The notes beneath the pieces were generated by a model. It was not told where the DNA came from, ran no database searches, and saw only the letters and a list, made by a program, of their open reading frames with translations. A stretch of 64,000 nucleotides of DNA. Source: Massilia phosphatilytica (GTDB taxonomy: Bacteria; Pseudomonadota; Gammaproteobacteria; Burkholderiales; Burkholderiaceae_D). The stretch lies in assembly GCF_002968015.1 (NCBI RefSeq), contig NZ_PUIP01000004.1:310001-374000 (forward strand), in the 5' to 3' direction. The translations under genes and the position numbers were made by a program. Shown here in pieces: positions 50,937 through 57,464 of this stretch; position 1 is the stretch's first letter, and each line of letters opens with the position of its first letter.

Positions 50937-52263
50937 CCTGCTGAAGCGCATGTTCGAACGGGGCGCGGACAACGCGGCCGCCGTCGAATACGTCGCCGGC
51001 CACAAGAACATGCTGCAGCTGATCGAGCTGCGCTGGATTGCCGTGATCGGCCAGATCACGACCATCGCCGGCGCGATCCTCGTGTTCGACGTGCGCCTGC
51101 CGCTCGTGCAGATGCTCGAGGTGCTCGCCTGTCTCATCGCATTCAACATCGCCAGCCACCTGCGCTGGCACGAACACCGCCCCGTCACGAACAACGAGCT
51201 GTTCCTCGCGCTGCTCGTCGACGTGGCCAGCCTCACGATGCAGCTGTACCTGGCGGGCGGGACGACGAATCCGTTCGCGTTCCTGTACCTGCTGCAGGTG
51301 ATCCTGTCGGCCGTGCTGCTGGAAGCGTGGTCGACGTGGACGATCGTCGCCATCACGCTCGCGTGCCTGGCTGGCCTGTCCGTGTTCGCGAAGCCGCTCG
51401 CGCTGCCGTTCGACCACGCGCGCGGCATCTCGAGCCTGTACGTGCAGGGCATGCTGATCTGCTTCATCCTGAATGCGGCGCTGCTCGTCGTGTTCATCTC
51501 GCGCATCACGAACACCCTGAAGGCCAAGGCGGCCCAGCTCGCGGACCTGCGCCAGCGCGCGGCCGAGGAAGAACACATCGTGCGCATGGGTCTCCTCGCG
51601 TCGGGCGCCGCGCACGAACTGGGCACGCCGCTCGCCACGCTGTCCGTGATCCTCGGCGACTGGAAGCGCATGCGCGAATTCAAGGCGAATCCCGACCTGC
51701 TGGAAGAGATCACGGAGATGGAGACGCAACTGAAACGCTGCAAATCCATCGTCAGCGGCATCCTGATGTCGGCCGGCGAGACGCGCGGGGAATCGGCCGC
51801 GCGCACGACGATCCGCGGCTTCCTCGACAAGCTCGTCGCGGATTGGCAGCACAGCCGCCCCGTGCGCGATTTCGATTACCGCAACCGGATCGAGCACGAC
51901 CTGCCGGTCGCCTTCGACTCCGCACTGAAACAGACGATCGACAACGTGCTGGACAACGCGCTCGAAGCGTCACCCGACTGGGTCGGCGTGGACGCGGGTG
52001 TCGCCGGCGGCACGCTGGTACTGACCGTGCTCGATCGCGGCCCCGGCTTCGCGCCCGCGATGCTGGCGCAGTTCGGCAAGCCGTACCAGTCCAGCAAGGG
52101 CCGCCCCGGCGGCGGCCTGGGCCTGTTCCTCGTCGTGAACGTGGCCCGCACGCTGGGTGGTACCGTGGAAGCCGTCAACCGGCCGGAAGGCGGCGCGGCC
52201 GTCACGCTGACGCTGCCGCTGTCCGCGATCGCGCTCGACAAGGAACTGGGACATGCACACTGA
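50917..52263 (+). CDS. regB: RegB/PrrB-type redox sensor histidine kinase
   Basis: Membrane kinase of 448 residues. Six N-terminal helices span about 35-190. The quinone-binding heptapeptide of RegB proteins is present as GGTTNPF (114-120). The H box ASGAAHELGTPLATL places His233. Cys275 in RCKSI stands where RegB carries its redox-active cysteine. ATPase motifs are VLDNALEAS, DRGPGF and GGLGLFLV. The start at 50917 overlaps the SURF1 gene by 20 bp; an upstream GTG at 50899 is possible. Quinone sensing next to a quinol oxidase operon makes feedback control of respiration likely. Confidence 0.9.
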   Translation: MMNDTTDLLKRMFERGADNAAAVEYVAGHKNMLQLIELRWIAVIGQITTIAGAILVFDVRLPLVQMLEVLACLIAFNIASHLRWHEHRPVTNNELFLALLVDVASLTMQLYLAGGTTNPFAFLYLLQVILSAVLLEAWSTWTIVAITLACLAGLSVFAKPLALPFDHARGISSLYVQGMLICFILNAALLVVFISRITNTLKAKAAQLADLRQRAAEEEHIVRMGLLASGAAHELGTPLATLSVILGDWKRMREFKANPDLLEEITEMETQLKRCKSIVSGILMSAGETRGESAARTTIRGFLDKLVADWQHSRPVRDFDYRNRIEHDLPVAFDSALKQTIDNVLDNALEASPDWVGVDAGVAGGTLVLTVLDRGPGFAPAMLAQFGKPYQSSKGRPGGGLGLFLVVNVARTLGGTVEAVNRPEGGAAVTLTLPLSAIALDKELGHAH

Positions 52264-52810
52264 AGACGACAACGATAACGACGACCGCCTGCTCCTGATC
52301 ATCGAGGACGACGACGCGTTCGCCCGCACCCTCGGGCGTTCGTTCGAACGGCGCGGCTACCAGGTGCTGCAGGCGCCCGGTCTCGACGAGGCGCAGGAAC
52401 TCCTGAAGGAACACTCGCCGCACTACGCGGTCGTCGACCTGAAACTGAAGGGCAACAGCTCGGGCCTCGCGTGCGTGCAGATGCTGCATGCGCACGATCC
52501 GGACATGCAGATCGTCGTGCTGACGGGCTTCGCGAGCATCGGCACGGCCGTCGAGGCGATCAAGCTGGGCGCCTGCCAGTACCTCGCGAAACCGTCAAAC
52601 ACGGACGACATCGAAGCGGCGTTCGGCCACGTCGCCGGCAACACGGACCTGGAGCTGACGAACCGCTCCACGTCGATCAAGACGCTGGAATGGGAACGCA
52701 TCCACGCCGTGCTGGCCGAGACGGATTTCAATATTTCGGAAGCCGCGCGCCGGCTCGGCATGCACCGCCGGACCCTGGCGCGCAAGCTGGAAAAGCAGCG
52801 CGTCAAGTAA
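52253..52810 (+). CDS. regA: RegA/PrrA/ActR-type response regulator
   Basis: Response regulator of 185 residues. The receiver has the acidic triplet EDDD (18-21) and phospho-Asp62 in VVDLKLKG; the conserved switch Lys lies in YLAKPSNTDD. The C-terminal Fis-like helix-turn-helix NISEAARRLGMHRRTLARKL is the nearly invariant RegA/PrrA binding helix. It overlaps regB by 11 bp. It probably controls respiratory genes including the oxidase operon upstream. Its end overlaps the convergent fucosidase gene by 8 bp. Confidence 0.93.
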   Translation: MHTEDDNDNDDRLLLIIEDDDAFARTLGRSFERRGYQVLQAPGLDEAQELLKEHSPHYAVVDLKLKGNSSGLACVQMLHAHDPDMQIVVLTGFASIGTAVEAIKLGACQYLAKPSNTDDIEAAFGHVAGNTDLELTNRSTSIKTLEWERIHAVLAETDFNISEAARRLGMHRRTLARKLEKQRVK

Positions 52811-54443
52811 GCACCTTCAACGCGAACGCATAGGGCAGGGCGGGCATCGCGGACGGCAGCGTGACCTTCAGCCCCTCCGCCGCCTGGCGGAACGCGAGCG
52901 GCGCGCCGGTGCCGACGAACTCGACCCGCGCGACCGGCTTCTTCAGGTGGCCGGCCGCCGTGCCCATCGCCGCGATCCCGATCTCGCGCCCGGCCGGCCA
53001 GCCCATCACGAACGCGTACACGGCATCGCCCTTCGCCGTGAAGCGGATGTCGGCGGCCGTGAGCGGCGCGCTTTTCCCTTCGTTCATACCCTGTTCCGTC
53101 AGCGGGGCCGTCCGGTGCTGCGCGGGGCCTTCCCCGAACACGGCCCACGGCCGCGTGTCGTAGATCGCCTCGCCGTGGACGGCCATCCAGCGGCCGATCT
53201 CCTCGACGATCGCCTGCTCCTTCTCGTCGATCGTGCCATTGCCCCGCACGGGCACGCTCAGGAGCAGGTTGCCGTTCTTGCTGACGATGTCGACCAGCAT
53301 GTGCACCACCGTCTGCGCGCTCTTGTACTCGTTGCGCTCGTAGCCGGGACGCGAATAATGCCAGCCGCCGATGCAGGTGCATGTCTGCCACGGCAGCGGT
53401 TCGATCGCGTTGCTCTGGCCGCGCTCGATGTCCCAGACGAGGGAACGGCGCTGCCGCTCGTCGAGCATCTTGCCGTTGATGACGGCTTCCAGCCGGCCGC
53501 GCGTGGCGATGCTGCGGTTGTACATGTGCGCGGCGATGCGCAGGCCCGCGTCGCTGAACGGCCAGAAGGGCAGTGCCGTGTCGTCGAAATAGACGAGGTC
53601 CGGATCGTACTTGTCGATCAGATCGATCGTGCGGTCGTGGAACTTCTCGACATAGCCGCGCGGCGGCAGCGTGGCCCCGCCGCCCCAGTCCCACTGCGCG
53701 CCCCATTCCGCGGGCCGGGTGGTCTTGCGGCTCAGCGGATGCCCCTGCGCGTACAAAGCCTGCGGATCCAGTCCTTCCCACCATCGTCCCTTGCCGGCGG
53801 CCGCCGTCAGCACGCCGTCGTACGGGATGCCCGCGTAGGGCCCGGCCTTGTCCGCGCCCTGGGCCACCTCGTACCACGTCCACGCATGGGCCGCGTGGAC
53901 GCTGACGCCGAAGCGCAGGCCCTGCGCGCGCGCCGCCTTCGCCCAGCCGGCGATCAGGTCCTTCTTCGGCCCGATGCGCGTCGAATTCCACTCGGGCTGG
54001 AAGCGGCTGTCGTACAGGTCGAAATTGTCGTGGTGGTTAGCGAGCGCGACGAAGTAGCGTGCGCCCGCCTTGCGGTACAGGGCGAGCAGGGCATCCGGGT
54101 CCCATTGCGCCGCCTGCCACTGGCGGATCACGTCCTTGAAGCCGAACTTCGACGGATGGCCGTATTTCTGCAGGTGGAAGCGGTACGCGGCGCTGCCTTC
54201 CTTGTACATGTTGCGCGCGTACCAATCGCCATACTCGGGCTCGCACTGGGGCCCCCAGTGCGCCCACACGCCGAACTTCGCATTCCGGAACCAGTCCGGC
54301 GTGCGGTACGCCGCCAGCGAGTCCCAGTCGGGCGTGAAGGGGCCGGGGGCGCCTGCCGCCAGCGCAGGCCGCGGCAGGAGAGAGGTTGCGGCGATGGCCG
54401 GCACGGTGGCGGCCAATCCCGCCAGGACCTGGCGTCGTTTCAT
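52803..54443 (-). CDS. exported GH29 alpha-L-fucosidase
   Basis: Exported glycosidase of 546 residues. The N-terminal MKRRQVLAG with a hydrophobic core and AXA site at about 27-29 suggests Tat or Sec export. The GH29 barrel shows RNAKFGVWAHWGPQ, ALANHHDNFDLYDS and DLVYFDD, whose first Asp (287) is the likely nucleophile. The C-terminal beta-sandwich starts near 460. It removes terminal fucose from plant or mucin glycans. A LacI-type palindrome at 54464-54475 precedes the start. It overlaps the regA 3' end. Confidence 0.92.
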   Translation of the reverse strand: MKRRQVLAGLAATVPAIAATSLLPRPALAAGAPGPFTPDWDSLAAYRTPDWFRNAKFGVWAHWGPQCEPEYGDWYARNMYKEGSAAYRFHLQKYGHPSKFGFKDVIRQWQAAQWDPDALLALYRKAGARYFVALANHHDNFDLYDSRFQPEWNSTRIGPKKDLIAGWAKAARAQGLRFGVSVHAAHAWTWYEVAQGADKAGPYAGIPYDGVLTAAAGKGRWWEGLDPQALYAQGHPLSRKTTRPAEWGAQWDWGGGATLPPRGYVEKFHDRTIDLIDKYDPDLVYFDDTALPFWPFSDAGLRIAAHMYNRSIATRGRLEAVINGKMLDERQRRSLVWDIERGQSNAIEPLPWQTCTCIGGWHYSRPGYERNEYKSAQTVVHMLVDIVSKNGNLLLSVPVRGNGTIDEKEQAIVEEIGRWMAVHGEAIYDTRPWAVFGEGPAQHRTAPLTEQGMNEGKSAPLTAADIRFTAKGDAVYAFVMGWPAGREIGIAAMGTAAGHLKKPVARVEFVGTGAPLAFRQAAEGLKVTLPSAMPALPYAFALKVLT

Positions 54444-54463
54444 GATGTCTCCGTGATAGTCTC

Positions 54464-54475
54464 GTTATCGATAAC
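54464..54475. promoter_or_regulatory. LacI-type operator palindrome upstream of the fucosidase
   Basis: GTTATCGATAAC is a perfect 12-bp palindrome with the central CG typical of LacI/GalR-family sites, 21 bp ahead of the fucosidase ATG. A LacI-type regulator is not encoded in the window. Confidence 0.6.
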
Positions 54476-54527
54476 AACACGCAGGAGTGTACTTTATCGG
54501 TTTTAAACAATCAACGGCGACTTGGAC

Positions 54528-55220
54528 TTACACGTTCAGGCTCACCGGCGCCGATGCGTTGCGTGGGTCGGGCACGCTGATGTTCGCGGCGCGCGCGAGT
54601 TTCACCACGCCGCCCACGAAACCGGAGGCGTCGACGGCCACCTTGCCCAGCAGCGGGATCGCATCCTTCACGGGCAGGATGCGCACGAGTTCGACGGGGC
54701 TGATGCCGGCCTGCTGCACGAGCGCCTGGCCGTGCTTGCCCAGTTCGATCGCCTGCAGGCTGCCGATGGCGAAGTTCAGCAGGGCCTGGCCGATCAGCTT
54801 TTTCTTGTCGCTGTCCAGCTGGGCCATGCGCCGTTCCATCTCGCCCGAATCGAGCAGCCGCTTCGTCTCCGCGCTTTCGGCGGCATACAAGGCGGCGTAA
54901 CGGGCCTGGCGCTCCTTCGGTTCGGCGAGGGCCGCGATGGCCGCGAGCGCGGCGCGCTTGGCCGAGAGTTGCTCATCCGTCGCGAACGCGGCGTTGATGG
55001 CAGTGACCGCACGGCTCGTGACTTCAGACAATTCCGCGCTCTTGCGCACGAAACCGTCGACGTCGACACCGGCATCCACCGTCCCGATCCCGGTGGCGCC
55101 GGCCAGCATGCCGCCGAGGCTGGAAGCGAGTCCGCCGAGCGCGGACAATTGGGCATGGGCCGAGTTCACCGCGAGCAGGCAGGCGGAAGCGGCAAGGACG
55201 TGGCGAAGCGTGCGGTTCAT
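54528..55220 (-). CDS. exported protein of unknown function
   Basis: Not recognised with confidence. The 230-residue protein has a signal peptide at about 1-24 (ends AHAQ), a glycine-rich lead (LGGLASSLGGMLAG) and a mostly helical, Ala/Lys/Glu-rich body. It lacks cysteines in the mature part. The start is ATG 55218-55220 with AGGAG four bases upstream; the longer open frame has no such signal. The signal peptide, clean SD and codon pattern support a real periplasmic protein. It stands alone. Confidence 0.8.
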   Translation of the reverse strand: MNRTLRHVLAASACLLAVNSAHAQLSALGGLASSLGGMLAGATGIGTVDAGVDVDGFVRKSAELSEVTSRAVTAINAAFATDEQLSAKRAALAAIAALAEPKERQARYAALYAAESAETKRLLDSGEMERRMAQLDSDKKKLIGQALLNFAIGSLQAIELGKHGQALVQQAGISPVELVRILPVKDAIPLLGKVAVDASGFVGGVVKLARAANISVPDPRNASAPVSLNV

Positions 55221-55333
55221 GGTTACTCCTGTGCTGTGTGGGAATGGACAGCACGATAACCACGCTTGATTGCCGAGTAAATATATTGCCAATCGAAAAG
55301 CCGCGTTTCCCCCATGCATGGGGCCGCCGTGCG

Positions 55334-55585
55334 CTACGGCGGTTGACTGCCCACGCCGCCCTTGCGCTCGGGGTCGACCTCGGGCGGCGAACCGCGCGTC
55401 CGGTGGCGCATGACGCGCCAACACACTTCCGGCTGGATCAGCGTACCGCGAAAGAAGCTCCATCCTTTGTCGTTGCCGAATACCCGCATGAACAGCAGTC
55501 CGATCTCGACGATGTCCGCCGTGGCCAGATCCTTCCTGCGATTGACGCCAAAAAAATGCCTTAGCTCGTCATCGTCACGGCTCAT
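55334..55585 (-). CDS. small orphan protein, paralogue of the upstream gene
   Basis: Protein of 83 residues without a known family. Its ATG (55583-55585) overlaps the stop of the upstream gene as ATGA, so the two are translationally coupled. The core RRKDLATADIVEIGLLFMRV aligns with the neighbour's RRVDAIMADFIQVGVVFMTV, followed in both by G-D, FF, I-P-V and a basic stretch. The tail is Pro/Gly-rich. No signal peptide or membrane helix. Confidence 0.65.
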   Translation of the reverse strand: MSRDDDELRHFFGVNRRKDLATADIVEIGLLFMRVFGNDKGWSFFRGTLIQPEVCWRVMRHRTRGSPPEVDPERKGGVGSQPP

Positions 55586-55917
55586 GCCGGAACGCTTTCC
55601 GACTCGGGACCGGCGCCTCGCCCTGTCCTGCGAAACCGGCCCCCGATGATTCTCTGGTAGACAGCAGGGTCGATGTCGGTCGTGAGGAAAAAGGCTTCCG
55701 CGTTGTCCCGTCCGTACACGGTCATGAAAACAACGCCGACCTGGATGAAGTCCGCCATGATGGCATCGACCCGGCGCTCGATGCCGCGGCACGACGCGCC
55801 GGCCGTGTCACGGTGCGTCATGGGGTCCGGTGCCCGCGCACGCGCCAATGACCTGGCAATGACCGAGCCGGCAGACGACGCGGCTTTGCGGATGCGTCCA
55901 TGCCAATGCCTGCTCAT
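55582..55917 (-). CDS. small orphan protein, paralogue of the downstream gene
   Basis: Protein of up to 111 residues; the conserved core (DAIMADFIQVGVVFMTVYG then FFLTTDIDPAVYQRI) lies in the C-terminal 65 residues. The start is uncertain: ATG at 55917 gives an Arg-rich lead without SD, and ATG at 55821 gives about 79 residues, close to the paralogue's size. It heads a two-gene coupled unit. Function unknown; one aromatic- and valine-rich amphipathic helix per copy hints at a small dimerising domain. Confidence 0.6.
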   Translation of the reverse strand: MSRHWHGRIRKAASSAGSVIARSLARARAPDPMTHRDTAGASCRGIERRVDAIMADFIQVGVVFMTVYGRDNAEAFFLTTDIDPAVYQRIIGGRFRRTGRGAGPESESVPA

Positions 55918-55982
55918 CGCCCGGGGCTCCCGGTCTGCGCCCGGGACGCAAAACGCCAGGGAATGGTGCGTGTAACCATGAG

Positions 55983-56207
55983 TTACCCTCCCGTGAACAA
56001 GTCATCCCTGGCAACGTGCCCGACGCCCGACGGTAGCGGTGTTTCGGCGGCGATCATTCTCACCATTTCTTTCATCGCGGCATCTGCAAGCGTCAGGACG
56101 AGCGTGGAATAATGGCGTCGCCTGCTGGGGTCGAGCGTCACTTCGATGCCGATGGCGATGATTTCGGGATGCGCGGCGGCCGCCTCGATAAGCTTTTCTC
56201 TTGACAT
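55983..56207 (-). CDS. small orphan protein
   Basis: Protein of 74 residues (MSREKLIEAAAAHPEIIAIG...). The frame shows an orderly alternation of helices and strands (GIEVTLDPSRRRHYSTLVLTL) and no membrane segment. The start is taken at ATG 56205-56207; an in-frame TTG lies 13 codons upstream. It is not similar to the coupled pair just downstream but is transcribed in the same direction, 65 bp before them. Not recognised; probably a real but lineage-specific gene. Confidence 0.55.
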   Translation of the reverse strand: MSREKLIEAAAAHPEIIAIGIEVTLDPSRRRHYSTLVLTLADAAMKEMVRMIAAETPLPSGVGHVARDDLFTGG

Positions 56208-56257
56208 GGCGCAATTAATTGCGATTAAGTTATTGAAAATGAACAAGAGGAAGCTTA

Positions 56258-56368
56258 ATGCTTGATGCGTCGCAGCAGTTGATTTCGCTCAAACTTGCCC
56301 CGAGCTATGGCAACCGCATAGAAGATTTCGCGGCTATGCAGCAAATCCACGACAGTGAGAATTTGTGA
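56258..56368 (+). CDS. possible 36-residue small protein
   Basis: ATG at 56258 is preceded by AGAGGAAG with four bases of spacing, a good ribosome binding site, and reads 36 codons to TGA (MLDASQQLISLKLAPSYGNR, then a Met/Gln/Asp-rich helix). It lies in an AT-rich spacer upstream of the LuxR-type regulator. It could be a small protein or a leader peptide, or a degraded gene end. Confidence 0.35.
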   Translation: MLDASQQLISLKLAPSYGNRIEDFAAMQQIHDSENL

Positions 56369-56389
56369 GGGTTCGATTGAAATTGGAAA

Positions 56390-56455
56390 TTGACCTGCGG
56401 TGACAATTGGTTAATTATGGATGTGTTTTAATTAATACAAGAACCCATTAACCAA
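56390..56455 (+). promoter_or_regulatory. promoter and 9-bp inverted repeat upstream of the LuxR-type regulator
   Basis: A plausible promoter has -35 TTGACC at 56390-56395 and -10 AATTAT at 56413-56418 with a 17-bp spacer. TTGGTTAAT (56407-56415) and ATTAACCAA (56447-56455) are perfect 9-base complements; the left arm overlaps the -10 and the right arm abuts the SD CGGAGG. Both autoregulation and a leader RNA stem are possible. Confidence 0.5.
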
Positions 56456-56465
56456 CGGAGGCAGC

Positions 56466-57125
56466 ATGATCCAGATGCTGGTGGCAGATAGAAGCGAGAC
56501 GATGCGGCTTGGTGTATGTACGCTGTTCAGCAAGGAGTCGCGGGATACGGTGGTGTGCGAAGCGACCAGCCGTTCCGACCTGATCAGCAAATTGCTAAGC
56601 GAGCAATACAACGTCGTCCTCGTCGACCCGGTACTCGCAGCCGGAAGCGAGGAGACGTTCCTGCGTCAGATCCGGGCCGTGGCGCCGCGTGCCCACGTCC
56701 TCGTGTATACCGAGCTCGACGAGCTGCATTTCGGCATGCGCGCCATCCGCTGTGGCGTGAAGGGCTATGTCATGAAGAGCCGTCCCGCACTTGAACTCCT
56801 GACGGCCGCAAGCCGGGTGAGCGCGGGAAAGATCCACATGAGCGAGCGACTCGCTGAAGAAGTCGCATTGCACATGTGGGAAGGAAAAGAGACGGCACCG
56901 CACGAGTTGCTCAGCGACCGTGAATATCTTGTGTTCGCCATGCTCGTCTGCGGTCGGAGCGTCAGCCGCATCGCTGCGACCCTCAACCTCAGCATCAAGA
57001 CGATCAGTACGCACAAGGCCCGGGCAATGGTCAAGCTGCGCGCCAAGAGCCTGAGCGACCTGATCCAGTACAGTATCGCGAACGACCTCACCGCCGCGTG
57101 CCGGGAACGATCCGCAGAGCGATAG
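56466..57125 (+). CDS. NarL/LuxR-type response regulator with an atypical receiver
   Basis: Regulator of 219 residues. The receiver (about 1-125) has Asp54 (VVLVDPVLA) at the phosphorylation site, but the acidic pair is reduced to Asp8 followed by Arg9 (VADRSE). The switch Lys in GYVMKSRP is kept. The LuxR helix-turn-helix at about 150-210 (LSDREYLVFAMLVCGRSVSRIAA; LSIKTISTHKARAMVKL) is complete. No kinase lies beside it. Its promoter holds a 9-bp inverted repeat. It neighbours several small orphan genes on the other strand. Confidence 0.9.
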   Translation: MIQMLVADRSETMRLGVCTLFSKESRDTVVCEATSRSDLISKLLSEQYNVVLVDPVLAAGSEETFLRQIRAVAPRAHVLVYTELDELHFGMRAIRCGVKGYVMKSRPALELLTAASRVSAGKIHMSERLAEEVALHMWEGKETAPHELLSDREYLVFAMLVCGRSVSRIAATLNLSIKTISTHKARAMVKLRAKSLSDLIQYSIANDLTAACRERSAER

Positions 57126-57137
57126 CGCGCCGGCCAG

Positions 57138-57387
57138 TCAGCTTCCAGGCATGCTGAGCGCGAATGCCGCGAGGAACCCCGCGACGGTGATGAGCCCCGC
57201 GAAATCGTGGGCGATCGCGAAGGCTTCCGGAATCATCGTATCGACCACCATGGCCAGGATCGCCCCCGCGGCGACGGCCGTGGTGGCCGCAATGACGCCG
57301 GGCGAAAAATCCTGGCCCCACGACCAGCGCGCCGCCGGCCACGAGTCCCCGGCACCCGGCCTGCGCCCACAGCGGTATGCCCTGCAT
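57138..57387 (-). pseudogene. frameshifted C-terminal remnant of a ZIP metal transporter
   Basis: One frame gives GLVAGGALVVG, then the reading shifts by one base near the GGGGCCAGG run into a frame that reads SPGVIAATTAVAAGAILAMV, VDTMIPEAF and GLITVAGFLAAFALS. These are the last helices of ZIP-family transporters. The N-terminal two-thirds are missing. It lies 12 bp past the LuxR-type gene, convergent with it. Codon use is like the neighbours. Confidence 0.75.
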
Positions 57388-57464
57388 TCGCGTCCCCCGT
57401 CACGCATCGATGGCGCGCTGATTGCGGGACGGAGGACAGGGGCGCCGTACGCTACCGCCCGGCA

